Origin: Actinomycetales bacterium
Lineage (GTDB): Bacteria > Actinomycetota > Actinomycetes > Actinomycetales > Quadrisphaeraceae
Direction of reading: 5' to 3'
Length of the DNA stretch: 32,525 bases
Assembly (NCBI GenBank): GCA_022701985.1
Contig: JAKONK010000178.1
Coordinates: forward strand, 1-32,525
A program made the translations under genes and the position numbers. The notes beneath the pieces were generated by a model. The model saw nothing but the letters and a program-made list of their open reading frames with translations. It had not been told where the DNA came from and made no database searches. This document shows, one piece after another, positions 7,849-14,724 of this stretch. Positions within the stretch are counted from its first letter, which is position 1. Each line of letters starts with the position of its first letter.

Positions 7849-7918
7849 CCCTCGACGGTCAGGGGGCTCCGCACCACCTGGGGGCGGAGCCGTGTCGCAG
7901 GTCCTCGACCGTCGAGGG
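7849..7918. terminator. Nested double-stem terminator element
   Basis: The outer 12-bp stem CCCTCGACGGTC (7849-7860) with GACCGTCGAGGG (7907-7918) encloses an 8-bp stem GGCTCCGC (7865-7872) with GCGGAGCC (7884-7891). It separates the convergent TetR and PNPOx-fold genes. It resembles the element at 13571-13630 in flanks (CCCTCCCTC before, GTGTC after) and loop (CCACCT). Confidence 0.7.
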
Positions 7919-7943
7919 TGGGGAGGTCATCGCGGGAGAGGGG

Positions 7944-8447
7944 TCAGGGGAGGTCGACCTTCTCGTTCTCCCCGCCCGAGTAGGGCTTGCCGGTGACCTT
8001 GGCCTTGGCGAAGCTCAGCACCGACGCGACGCGACCGCCGGGGGTGTCCCAGTACTCCGCCGACTCGCCGTCGACCTTCAGCAGGGCGATGGCGGGGTCG
8101 TCCTTGCCGTCGGGGAACCACGCCTCCACCACGGTGTTCCACAGCTCGCGCTTCTTGGCGTCGTCGGCGACGACCGAGGCGCGGCCGGTGAGCGACACCC
8201 AGCTGTCGGACGACGCGAACGTCACGTTCACCTGCGGGTGGGTGGTGAGGTGCTGCACCTTGCGCGAGCCGCGCTCGGCGAAGAACCACAGGTCACCGCC
8301 GAAGTCGGCGGCCTGCACCGCCATCGGGCGGCTCATCAGCGTGCCGTCGGGGGAGGTGGTGGTGAGCATCGCCTGGCGCTCGTCGGCGATGAGCTCGGAC
8401 ACCTTCGCGACGTGGTCGGAGGAGCTGCGGGTGCTGTCGTCTGCCAT
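7944..8447 (-). CDS. Pyridoxamine 5'-phosphate oxidase-fold general stress protein
   Basis: A 167-residue FMN-type split barrel of the general stress protein 26 family. Visible blocks: RQAMLTTTSPDGTLMSRPMAVQ, DLWFFAERGSRKVQHL, PQVNVTFASSDSWVSLTGRASVV, and a C-terminal WFPDG...DPAIALLKVDGESAEYWDTPGG, where the W and D residues are family-typical. Such proteins bind flavin and are induced by salt, heat or oxidative stress, but no reaction is proven. The ATG at 8447 is the only plausible start; its Shine-Dalgarno (GGTAGGG) is weak. It stands alone between two terminator or regulatory regions and converges with the TetR gene. Confidence 0.88.
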   Translation of the reverse strand: MADDSTRSSSDHVAKVSELIADERQAMLTTTSPDGTLMSRPMAVQAADFGGDLWFFAERGSRKVQHLTTHPQVNVTFASSDSWVSLTGRASVVADDAKKRELWNTVVEAWFPDGKDDPAIALLKVDGESAEYWDTPGGRVASVLSFAKAKVTGKPYSGGENEKVDLP

Positions 8448-8539
8448 GTCTGCGCCCTACCCGCCCCGGCCCCGCTGACACACCGCCCGCGGCCCCTGCG
8501 ACCGCTCACCGGACCCCCCGTCGGGGCGACGCGCCGCGC

Positions 8540-8583
8540 CGTGTCCCCCTCGTGTCCCAACCGTGTCTGAACCGTGCCCGAGC
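8540..8583 (+). repeat. Four tandem 11-bp repeats (possible response-regulator box)
   Basis: Units CGTGTCCCCCT, CGTGTCCCAAC, CGTGTCTGAAC and CGTGCCCGAGC start at 8540, 8551, 8562 and 8573, exactly 11 bp apart. Such helical-phase direct repeats are typical of OmpR/PhoB-family binding sites. The array ends 38 bp upstream of the -10 hexamer of the small gene at 8634, a position suited to activation. Confidence 0.55.
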
Positions 8584-8621
8584 ACGGAGCGCAACCGCCC
8601 CCACGGACGGGCGGGGCGCCC

Positions 8622-8627
8622 TAGCGT
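8622..8627 (+). promoter_or_regulatory. Leaderless -10 element TAGCGT
   Basis: TAGCGT ends 6 nt before the GTG at 8634. With no Shine-Dalgarno present, transcription would begin at or next to the start codon. Confidence 0.55.
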
Positions 8628-8633
8628 GATCGG

Positions 8634-8822
8634 GTGTTCGGCATCGACGGCTTCGAGGGCGTCTTCACCGTCGTCCCCCTGCTCTTCTGGGCGGCGGTCG
8701 TGGTGGCGCTCGGCTGGGTCGTCCGCCGGGTCGTGCGCCAGGGGCGCCCCCGCAGCGAGGCGCACCACCAGTGCCCCGCGGAGGCGGAGACCGCACGCGC
8801 GCCCACGTCCTGGCGGCGCTGA
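8634..8822 (+). CDS. Small single-pass membrane protein
   Basis: A 62-residue protein: a short N-terminus (MFGIDGFEG), one strong membrane helix (residues 10-30, TVVPLLFWAAVVVALGWVV), then an Arg-rich cytoplasmic tail (RRVVRQGRPRSE) and a polar end. Positive-inside charge places the C-terminus in the cytoplasm. I do not recognise a named family. Support for its being real: the leaderless promoter arrangement at the GTG, the upstream 11-bp repeat array, and a similar layout in the small protein at 14491. It is transcribed toward padR, 52 nt away. Confidence 0.6.
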   Translation: MFGIDGFEGVFTVVPLLFWAAVVVALGWVVRRVVRQGRPRSEAHHQCPAEAETARAPTSWRR

Positions 8823-8846
8823 CACCCCCGTTCCGCCTCTGGCCCA

Positions 8847-8880
8847 TGCCATGCCTGCCGATGCATCGTCAGGCATGGCA
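8847..8880. promoter_or_regulatory. PadR operator overlapping the padR start codon
   Basis: A 34-bp inverted repeat, half-site TGCCATGCCTGCCGATG (8847-8863), its complement following at 8864-8880 with one mismatch. The padR ATG (8875) lies inside the right arm, so bound repressor would cover the promoter and start codon of a leaderless message. Confidence 0.75.
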
Positions 8881-9195
8881 CTGACCGAGCCCGCCGTGCT
8901 GGTCCTGACGGCCCTGGTGGGAGAGACCCGCCACGGGTACGCGCTCATCGCCGGGGTCGAGGAGCTCTCCGAGGGCCGCACCCGGCTGTCGGTGGGCACC
9001 CTCTACGGCCTGCTCGACCGCCTCAGCTCCGAGGGGCTCATCGCCCTCGACCGCGAGGAGCGCCACCAGGGGCGCACCCGCCGCTACTACCGCCTCACCG
9101 ACGACGGCGCCGCCGCCCTCGAAGCCGAGGCCCAGCGCCTGGCGCACCTCGCCCGCGCGGCCAGCGCGCGGCTCCGCACCGCCAGGGCGGTGTGA
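8875..9195 (+). CDS. PadR-family transcriptional regulator
   Basis: A 106-residue PadR-type winged helix (short subfamily). Helices and wing are clear: EPAVLVLTALVGETRHGYALIAGVEELSEGR, then the recognition helix segment VGTLYGLLDRLSSEGLI and the wing R.GRTRRYYRLTDDGAAALEAEAQ. These regulators usually repress themselves and the next gene and respond to small molecules or envelope stress. The ATG at 8875 is fixed by homology (MALTEPAVLVLTAL) and lies inside a 34-bp palindrome; there is no Shine-Dalgarno, so the message is probably leaderless. The next gene starts 1 nt after its stop, forming an operon of two. Confidence 0.9.
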   Translation: MALTEPAVLVLTALVGETRHGYALIAGVEELSEGRTRLSVGTLYGLLDRLSSEGLIALDREERHQGRTRRYYRLTDDGAAALEAEAQRLAHLARAASARLRTARAV

Positions 9196-9196
9196 C

Positions 9197-10279
9197 GTGG
9201 AGGCCTCGACGTCAAGGCTCGAGCGCGACTACCGCCGGGTGCTGCGCCTGCTGCCCGCCGGGTACCGCCGGCAGTGGGGAGACGACATGGTCGGCGCGCT
9301 GCTCGACGCCGAGCAGTCCGCCGCGGCGGCCTCAGCCGCTGACGAGGGGCCCGAGCGCCAGGCCGAGGAGCGCGACATCGCCCTCCTGCAGCGCCCGCCG
9401 CTGCGCGAGGTCGCCGGCGTGGCAGCCCTCGCCGTCCGCCTGCACCTCGCCTCCCCCAGCACCGCCGGAGCCACGGCGGCCGCGCGCCTGCGGGGCGACG
9501 CCGTGCGCCGCGTCGCCCTCGTCGGCCTGCTCGCCGCCGCGGGCCCGGCGCTGCTCAGCGCCGTCACGGGCCTGTACTGGCCGGTCCCACCGGAGCTCGA
9601 GGCCCTGGGGCACACCCGCGTCGACGCGCTCGCCTCCGCGCTGCTGGCCCTGGTGGCGGTGGCGGCCTTCGCCCTCTTCGTCACCGGGCGGCACCGCACC
9701 GCGTCCGTGCTCGCGGTCTTCGCCGTCGTTCCCGACCTCCGCCACCCGCTCGAGACCCTCGCGAGCGCCTGGCGGGTCTCCCCCGGCACGCTCCTCGGGG
9801 CCGCCTGCTGGCTGCTCGTGCTCCTCGCGCCGCTCGTGGCGCTGCTGGCCTGGCGGTCCGACGCGCCGCGCCCGAGCCGCCGGTGGCTGCTCGCCCTGCC
9901 CGTCGTCGCCGCCCTCGGGTGGGTCCCCTGGCTGCTCTGGCGGGCGACGGGAGCGCTGGTGGCCCCCGACGCCGCGGGGTCGCTGGCCCTGGGGGCGGCC
10001 GCGTGCGCCGTCGTCGCCCTGCGCCGCAGCGACGCCTCGTGGATGCGCACCGCCGCGGTGCTGGCGGCGGTCGGTGGACTCGGAAGCCTGGGGCAGCTGT
10101 CGCTGCTCGGCTACCCGCCGGGCCTCGAGCGCGACCTCGGCTGGACCGCCCTCGGGACGGTGCTGCTGGCCGCCGCCGTCGGGGTCGTCGCCGGGGTCAC
10201 CGGGAGGCGCTGGTCGGCGCAGGCGGCGCCGACGGCGGTGACGGCACCGGACAGGTCGGCGAGCGACGCGTCGGCGTAG
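9197..10279 (+). CDS. Integral membrane protein in a padR operon
   Basis: A 360-residue protein. The N-terminal 60 residues are soluble and charged (SRLERDYRRVLRLLPAGYRRQWGDDMVGALLDAE, like the cytoplasmic prefix of many PadR-linked membrane proteins). Then come about seven to eight hydrophobic segments, for example VALVGLLAAAGPALLSAVTG, ALASALLALVAVAAFALFV, LGAACWLLVLLAPLVALLAW and TALGTVLLAAAVGVVAGV. No enzyme motif is seen. The GTG at 9197 is 1 nt after the padR stop, so translation is probably coupled. Its last 169 bp overlap the convergent MocR-type gene; the final membrane helix ends near 10195, leaving a polar tail in the overlap. Function unknown; envelope homeostasis is a guess from PadR context. 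Confidence 0.75.
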   Translation: MEASTSRLERDYRRVLRLLPAGYRRQWGDDMVGALLDAEQSAAAASAADEGPERQAEERDIALLQRPPLREVAGVAALAVRLHLASPSTAGATAAARLRGDAVRRVALVGLLAAAGPALLSAVTGLYWPVPPELEALGHTRVDALASALLALVAVAAFALFVTGRHRTASVLAVFAVVPDLRHPLETLASAWRVSPGTLLGAACWLLVLLAPLVALLAWRSDAPRPSRRWLLALPVVAALGWVPWLLWRATGALVAPDAAGSLALGAAACAVVALRRSDASWMRTAAVLAAVGGLGSLGQLSLLGYPPGLERDLGWTALGTVLLAAAVGVVAGVTGRRWSAQAAPTAVTAPDRSASDASA

Positions 10280-11628
10280 CCCAGCACCACCGCCGGCGGC
10301 AGGTCGCGGCGCTCGACGGCGTAGTCGGCGAGGGCGGCCAGCAGGTACCCGCGCTCCGCGACGCGGCGCACCACGTCCGCCGCGTCGGTCCCCTCCGGCA
10401 GGACGACGACGCTGTGCAGGCCCGCGCTCGTCTCCGCGGCCCGCAGGTGGGGCTGGGACGCCAGGGACGCCAGGAGGTGGGCGCGCCGGTGGGCGCAGTC
10501 GCGCCGGGCGCGCGCCACGTGCCGGCGCAGCGAGCCGCCGGCGAGGTAGGTGGCGAGCGCCTGCTGCTGCACGCCCGAGACCGGGGTGCCGAGGTCGTGG
10601 CGGACCGCGGCGAACGCCTCCCGCAGTCGCGGCGGCACCAGCAGGTAGCCGGTGCGCAGCCACGGGGTGAGCACCTTCGACAGCGTGCCGAGGTGCACCA
10701 CGCTGTCGCCGTCGAGTCCCGCGAGCGCCGGCAGGGGGGCCGCGCCGTAGCGGAACTCGCTGTCGTAGTCGTCCTCGACGACGACGGCGCCGCGGGCGCG
10801 CGCCCAGGCGAGCAGCTCGAGCCGCCGGGCCAGCGGCAGCACGCCACCGAGGGGGTACTGGTGGCTGGGCGTGACCAGGACCGCGCCGGCACCGGCACCC
10901 CCGGCGCGCGGCTCGGGCAGCGCGTCCACCACGAGCCCGTGCTCGTCGACGGGGACCGGGTGCAGGGCCACCCCGAGGCGGCGCAGCGCGCGTCGGGCGC
11001 TGGGGTAGCCCGGGTCCTCGACCACGACGTCGCGCAGCTCCAGGGCGTGGGCGACGAGCGCGAGGCCCTCGTCGGCGCCCGCCGTGATGACGACGTCCTC
11101 GGCGCGCGCCGGCACCCCGCGGGCGACCCGCAGGTGCGCCGCGACCTGCTCGCGCAGCGCGGGCAGGCCCAGCGGCGGCGGCTCCCAGGAGGGGACCTGC
11201 GACGACGCGCTCCGCCAGGCGGCGCGCCAGGCCGGGTCGACCAGGCGGCGGGTGTCGGGGCGCCCGGGGCGCAGGTCGACCGCGCGGGTCCCCGAGCCGG
11301 TGGCTGCGGCGCCGTCGTCCTGCGGTGCGCGTCGGGGTGGGGCCGGCGCGGTGCTGTCGGCGCCGAGGTGGTGGCTGACGAAGGTGCCGGCTCCGTGGCG
11401 GGACTCCAGGTAGCCCTCGCCGGTGAGCTGCTCGTAGGCGGCGAGGACGGTGGCGCTCGCCAGCCCCACCTCGGTCGCGGCCCGGCGCGTCGAGGGCAGG
11501 CGCGCTCCGGCGGGGAGGTGCCCGTCGAGGACCGCCCGGCGCAGCGCCCCGGCGAGCTGGGCGTGCAGCGGGGTCGCTGCCGCGCGGTCGAGGGCGAGGG
11601 GCAGGTCGAGCTGGGGCGCGGGTCGCAC
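10111..11628 (-). CDS. MocR/PdxR-type regulator (GntR helix-turn-helix fused to aminotransferase fold)
   Basis: A 505-residue fusion. The N-terminal winged helix (about 10-75) shows PLHAQLAGALRRAVLDGHLPAGARLPSTRRAA and VLAAYEQLTGEGYLESRHGAGTFV. The rest is a class I aminotransferase domain: ADEGLALVAHAL, VVVEDPGYPSARRAL, VEDDYDSEFRY, and the pyridoxal phosphate lysine in LGTLSKVLTPWLRTGY. Such proteins sense PLP and often control vitamin B6 genes or their neighbour. AGGAGG lies 6 nt before the GTG at 11628, which fixes the start; an upstream in-frame ATG (11715) would lie in the operator. It diverges from an FMN-binding PNPOx-like gene, presumably its target. The last 30 or so residues look like an unconserved tail. 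Confidence 0.92.
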   Translation of the reverse strand: MRPAPQLDLPLALDRAAATPLHAQLAGALRRAVLDGHLPAGARLPSTRRAATEVGLASATVLAAYEQLTGEGYLESRHGAGTFVSHHLGADSTAPAPPRRAPQDDGAAATGSGTRAVDLRPGRPDTRRLVDPAWRAAWRSASSQVPSWEPPPLGLPALREQVAAHLRVARGVPARAEDVVITAGADEGLALVAHALELRDVVVEDPGYPSARRALRRLGVALHPVPVDEHGLVVDALPEPRAGGAGAGAVLVTPSHQYPLGGVLPLARRLELLAWARARGAVVVEDDYDSEFRYGAAPLPALAGLDGDSVVHLGTLSKVLTPWLRTGYLLVPPRLREAFAAVRHDLGTPVSGVQQQALATYLAGGSLRRHVARARRDCAHRRAHLLASLASQPHLRAAETSAGLHSVVVLPEGTDAADVVRRVAERGYLLAALADYAVERRDLPPAVVLGYADASLADLSGAVTAVGAACADQRLPVTPATTPTAAASSTVPRAVQPRSRSRPGG

Positions 11629-11662
11629 CGGTGGCCTCCTCGGTCGGGACGGGTCGGCACAC

Positions 11663-11720
11663 GTCCGGAGTGGTCTGCCCCGGACGGTCCGGAGTGGACT
11701 GATCTTCCAGTCCACTCCGG
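11663..11720. promoter_or_regulatory. MocR-type operator: direct plus inverted repeats
   Basis: GTCCGGAGTGG occurs at 11663 and again at 11687 (24 bp apart). The second forms a perfect 13-bp inverted repeat: CCGGAGTGGACTG (11689-11701), spacer ATCTTC, CAGTCCACTCCGG (11708-11720). Mixed direct and inverted sites between divergent genes match known MocR/PdxR operators. Confidence 0.75.
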
Positions 11721-11723
11721 CCC

Positions 11724-11729
11724 CATCGT
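11724..11729 (+). promoter_or_regulatory. Leaderless -10 element CATCGT
   Basis: CATCGT ends 6 nt before the GTG at 11736 and directly abuts the MocR operator. No Shine-Dalgarno is present. Confidence 0.5.
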
Positions 11730-11735
11730 CGAGGT

Positions 11736-12419
11736 GTGGACACCCTGCCCGTCACCGACCGGACCCGCGTCAGCCGCATGCCCCAGCGCCAGGTCACCGA
11801 CCGCGCCGCGCTGCACGCCGTGCTCGACGCCGGTTTGGTCGCCCACGTCGCCGTCGTCCGCGGCGGCGTCCCCGTGGTGCTGCCGGTGGGATGCGCCCGC
11901 GACGGCGACGCGCTGCTGCTGCACGGCTCCACCGGCGGTGGGCTCTTCCGCGAGGCGGCCGCCGGTGAGCACGTGACCGCGACGGTCACCCTCGTCGACG
12001 GGCTGGTCTACGCCCGCTCCACGTCGGACAGCTCCATGAACTACCGCTGCGCGATGGTCACGGGGGTCGCGGTGCCCGTCACGGACCCGGGCGAGAAGGA
12101 GGCGGCGCTGGCGAGGATCACCGAGCACCTCATGCCGGGGCGGTGGGACGAGGTGCGCCCCAGCACGAAGCGCGAGCTGGCGGCGGTGCTGGTGCTGCGG
12201 CTCCCGCTCGACGAGGCCAGCGTGAAGATCCGGGCGCTCCCCGCGAGCTCCGAGCCCGACGACGGCGAGTCGCGCGAGGTGTGGGCCGGCGTCCTGCCGC
12301 TGGTGACCACCGCGCTGGCCCCGGTGCCCAACGACGACGTGCCGCCCGGCACGCCCCTGCCGGTGAGCCTGGACCTGGCCGTGGCGCAGCTGGAGCGGTC
12401 GGCGCCGCTCGTCCGGTGA
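11736..12419 (+). CDS. PNPOx-like FMN-binding split-barrel protein (Nim-like)
   Basis: A 227-residue protein of the pyridoxamine 5'-phosphate oxidase 2 (NimA-like) family. Recognisable parts: LHAVLDAGLVAHVAVVRGGVPVVLPVG, LLLHGSTGGGLFREAAAGEHVTATVTLVDGLVYARS, and the diagnostic SSMNYRCAMVTG, followed by the ITEHLMPGRWDEVRPSTKRELA helix. Family members bind FMN or PLP analogues; Nim proteins reduce nitroimidazoles, but most relatives are uncharacterised. It diverges from the MocR-type regulator, and the pairing of a PLP-sensing regulator with a PNPOx-fold gene argues for a role in B6 or flavin metabolism. The GTG at 11736 appears leaderless. Confidence 0.87.
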   Translation: MDTLPVTDRTRVSRMPQRQVTDRAALHAVLDAGLVAHVAVVRGGVPVVLPVGCARDGDALLLHGSTGGGLFREAAAGEHVTATVTLVDGLVYARSTSDSSMNYRCAMVTGVAVPVTDPGEKEAALARITEHLMPGRWDEVRPSTKRELAAVLVLRLPLDEASVKIRALPASSEPDDGESREVWAGVLPLVTTALAPVPNDDVPPGTPLPVSLDLAVAQLERSAPLVR

Positions 12420-12499
12420 CGCACGGTGACGCCGGTCACATCCGCACCAGATCGTTGAAACCTGGAACACATGGCGCCGGTGCCCGGTTGCCGCCTCCC

Positions 12500-13570
12500 G
12501 TGGACCTCTTCACCCCCGCCGACCTCGGCGCCCTGCACCTGGCCAACCGCGTCACGATGGCGCCGCTGACGCGCCTGCGCTCCGGCGAGCGCGGCGTCCC
12601 CGGCGACCTCGTCGCCGAGATGTACGCCCAGCGCGCCAGCGCCGGCCTCCTCGTCACCGAGGGCACCTGGCCCGTCCAGGAGAGCCGCGGCTGGGTCGGG
12701 CAGCCCGGCATCACCACCGACGAGCAGCAGGCCGCCTGGGGCCGCGTCGCCGACGCCGTACACGCCGAGGGCGGCACCATCGTCATGCAGGTCATGCACG
12801 CCGGGCGCGTCACCCACCCCGCCGTCACCGGCAGCCGCGTGGTCGCCCCCAGCGCCGTCGCCATCGACGGCGAGGTGCGCACCCCCGCCGGCAAGGATGC
12901 CTACCCGGTCCCCCACGCCCTGACCCTCGACGAGCTCGCCGAGGTCCGCGACCAGTTCGTCGCCGGCGCCCGCCGCGCCCGCGCCGCCGGCATCGACGGC
13001 GTGGAGGTGCACGGGGCCAACGGGTACCTGCTGCACGAGTTCCTCTCCCCCGCCTCCAACACCCGCACCGACGCCTACGGCGGCTCGCCCGAGAACCGCG
13101 CGCGCTTCGTGGTCGAGGTCGTGCGCGCCGTCGCCGAGGAGATCGGCGCCGACCGCACCGCCCTGCGCATCAGCCCGATGCACAACATCCAGGACGCCTT
13201 CGAGCGCGACGAGGACGACGTGGTCGCCACCTACGGGGCGCTGGCCGACGGGCTGGCGGGGCTCGGGCTGGCCTACGTCTCCGTGCTGCACGCCCACCCC
13301 GCGGGCGAGCTCGTGCAGGGGCTGCGCAAGCGCTTCGGCGCCCCGCTGGTCGCCAACACGGGCTTCGCCGAGCCGACCACGCGCGAGAGGGCCGCGGAGC
13401 TGCTGGCCAGCGGCGCCGCCGACGCCGTGGCCGTGGGCCGTCCGCTCATCGCCAACCCCGACCTGGTCGAGCGCTGGCGCACCGGTGCCCCCGAGAACGA
13501 GCCCGACGGCTCGACCTTCTACTCGGACGGCGCCGCCGGCTACACCGACTACCCGCGCCTGGGCGCCTGA
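12500..13570 (+). CDS. Old yellow enzyme-family NADH:flavin oxidoreductase
   Basis: A 356-residue FMN TIM-barrel ene-reductase (NemA/XenB-like), full length. Motifs: DLFTPADLGALHLANRVTMAPLTR at the start, GLLVTEGT, IVMQVMHAGR, the substrate-binding VEVHGANGYLLHEFLSP (His near residue 170 and Asn three on), NTRTDAYGGSPENRARF, LRISPMHN, and the phosphate-binding LVANTGF and AVAVGRPLIANPDL. It reduces activated C=C bonds or nitro compounds with NAD(P)H. The GTG at 12500 matches family N-termini but has no Shine-Dalgarno. An upstream stretch (TTGAAACCTGGAAC) is a possible regulatory site. It ends at a strong hairpin. Confidence 0.93.
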   Translation: MDLFTPADLGALHLANRVTMAPLTRLRSGERGVPGDLVAEMYAQRASAGLLVTEGTWPVQESRGWVGQPGITTDEQQAAWGRVADAVHAEGGTIVMQVMHAGRVTHPAVTGSRVVAPSAVAIDGEVRTPAGKDAYPVPHALTLDELAEVRDQFVAGARRARAAGIDGVEVHGANGYLLHEFLSPASNTRTDAYGGSPENRARFVVEVVRAVAEEIGADRTALRISPMHNIQDAFERDEDDVVATYGALADGLAGLGLAYVSVLHAHPAGELVQGLRKRFGAPLVANTGFAEPTTRERAAELLASGAADAVAVGRPLIANPDLVERWRTGAPENEPDGSTFYSDGAAGYTDYPRLGA

Positions 13571-13590
13571 CCCCTCCCTCCGCGACGACC

Positions 13591-13630
13591 GGGGAGCTCA
13601 GCGCCACCTCAGGGCCGCGCTGAGCTCCCC
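13591..13630 (+). terminator. Terminator hairpin after the old yellow enzyme gene
   Basis: A perfect 14-bp stem GGGGAGCTCAGCGC (13591-13604) with its complement at 13617-13630 and a 12-nt loop. CGACGAC (13583-13589) and GTCGTCG (13660-13666) could add an outer stem, echoing the nested element at 7849. Confidence 0.8.
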
Positions 13631-13679
13631 GTGTCTCGATCCGCCTCGATGCGTCCCGAGTCGTCGGAACCCTGCTGCC

Positions 13680-13712
13680 AGGTGTCGGAACCGGTTCTCC
13701 GTTCCGACACCT
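13680..13712. terminator. Second hairpin in the 13571-13775 gap
   Basis: AGGTGTCGGAAC (13680-13691) pairs perfectly with GTTCCGACACCT (13701-13712) around a 9-nt loop. GTCGGAACC also occurs just upstream (13663-13671). It could terminate the leftward kinase gene or be a dispersed repeat. Otherwise this 205-bp gap shows nothing gene-like. Confidence 0.5.
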
Positions 13713-13775
13713 CGCGCCGGGGTTCCGGCCGGTGGCGCCTGCTGACAGCACTCCCGCCCTCGACGGCCTCGGTCG

Positions 13776-14336
13776 TCACGGAGGGGACCAGCCGGCGGCC
13801 GTGAGGACGGCGCGCGCGACCGCGAGCCGGTCGAGCCCCTCGACGTCGACCACCGCGTCATCCGCGCCCGCCCCCTCGAGGACGGCGTGCAGCTCGCCGC
13901 AGCGCTCGAGGTGCCATGCGAGGGACGCCCCGCCGTCGCTGTCGTGGGCGTGCCTGCCGCAGAGCCGCTCCTGGAGACGGGCGGGGTCGGCGCGGAGCCT
14001 GACCAGCACCACCGGAAGGCCCAGGGCCTCCTCGAGGCGAGCGCGCTCCTCGGCGGTCTCGACCACCCCCGCCAGCACCAGGCGCTGCGCGCCGGCCGCG
14101 CGGTAGGTGGCTCCGACCGCGGTGAGGTTCGCCAGCGCCACCTTCTCCGAGAACCGGTCACCGGGCGGCGAGGGCCAGATCCGGCGCAGCTCGTCGACGT
14201 CGATGACGGCGTGCGGCACCCCCTGTTCGCGCAGGAGAGCCCCGAGCTCGTCGGCCGTCGTGGTCTTGCCCACCCCGACCGTCCCGTTGAGGAGCACCGC
14301 AGCGGGTGCGACCGCGCCGTGCGCAGGACCGGACAC
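13776..14336 (-). CDS. P-loop nucleotide kinase-like protein (AAA_33/APS kinase-like)
   Basis: A 186-residue P-loop protein. Walker A is GTVGVGKTTTADEL (residues 18 on), followed by VIDVDELRRIWPSPPGD, a pattern shared with small gluconate, adenylylsulfate and shikimate-type kinases, where the Asp-Glu-Leu segment receives the acceptor. RLVLAGVVETAEERARLEEALG and VVLVRLRADPARLQERLCGR give the core strand and the Arg-rich lid. The acceptor is not predictable. The start GTG at 14336 has TAGCGT ending 7 nt upstream and no Shine-Dalgarno, so it should be leaderless. It is a single gene convergent with the old yellow enzyme, with two hairpins between. Confidence 0.8.
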   Translation of the reverse strand: MSGPAHGAVAPAAVLLNGTVGVGKTTTADELGALLREQGVPHAVIDVDELRRIWPSPPGDRFSEKVALANLTAVGATYRAAGAQRLVLAGVVETAEERARLEEALGLPVVLVRLRADPARLQERLCGRHAHDSDGGASLAWHLERCGELHAVLEGAGADDAVVDVEGLDRLAVARAVLTAAGWSPP

Positions 14337-14343
14337 GCCACGG

Positions 14344-14349
14344 ACGCTA
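14344..14349 (-). promoter_or_regulatory. Leaderless -10 element TAGCGT for the kinase
   Basis: On the minus strand TAGCGT is followed by 7 nt and the GTG at 14336. The same hexamer serves the small gene at 8634. Confidence 0.55.
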
Positions 14350-14490
14350 GCGGCGACGCAGCGCTTGCCACCGGCCCTGCGGCGACCAGGTGCTGAACCC
14401 GGACGGCACGGGGTGCGCGATCACCGCCGCCTGGGCCCGCACGGCGCGGCGGCCTTCCGCGTCCCGCTGCGGCGGTCCTGACCTGCGCCG
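14350..14490. other. Intergenic stretch without a supported gene
   Basis: This 141-bp region between the kinase and the small membrane protein has open frames on both strands, but none with a convincing start, Shine-Dalgarno or recognisable protein. I see no strong hairpin. Confidence 0.4.
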
Positions 14491-14673
14491 GTGTTCGCGC
14501 TCGCCGACAACCCGGTGCTCCTGGTGGTCGCCCTCGGCATCCCGGTGCTGGTCGGTGCTCTGGTGCTGTTCGCGCTGTACTGGGTGGTCCGGCTGGCGGT
14601 GCGCCACGGCACCACCGACGCGAGCCGCCGCGCTCGGCGGACCAGCGCGCTCCCGGGACCGCCGACCACCTGA
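14491..14673 (+). CDS. Small single-pass membrane protein
   Basis: A 60-residue protein: N-terminus MFALADNP, one strong membrane helix (about 8-31, VLLVVALGIPVLVGALVLFALYWVV), then RLAVRHGTTDASRRARRTSALP, a basic cytoplasmic tail. Length, layout and charge resemble the product at 8634, although the sequences are only loosely alike. There is no obvious Shine-Dalgarno; the GTG at 14491 is the only sensible start. It is followed 51 nt later by another small membrane protein and then the molybdopterin oxidoreductase. Whether these associate is unknown. Confidence 0.55.
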   Translation: MFALADNPVLLVVALGIPVLVGALVLFALYWVVRLAVRHGTTDASRRARRTSALPGPPTT

Positions 14674-14712
14674 CCGCCCGAGCGCCCGGTCGACCCGGCG
14701 GCGCTCGTCCGC

Positions 14713-14718
14713 GACCAT
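14713..14718 (+). promoter_or_regulatory. Leaderless -10 element GACCAT
   Basis: GACCAT ends 6 nt before the GTG at 14725; no Shine-Dalgarno is present. It is a weaker match than the other leaderless hexamers. Confidence 0.4.
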
Positions 14719-14724
14719 GGACGG

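Noticed and set aside
9332-11989. Long frames on both strands across the PadR-operon and MocR region
   Set aside because: Frame shadows from high GC third positions; the real proteins there are clear in other frames.
14347-14718. Possible minus-strand gene of 123 codons before the kinase
   Set aside because: No start signal, and it runs antisense through the small membrane protein; the composition looks like a shadow.
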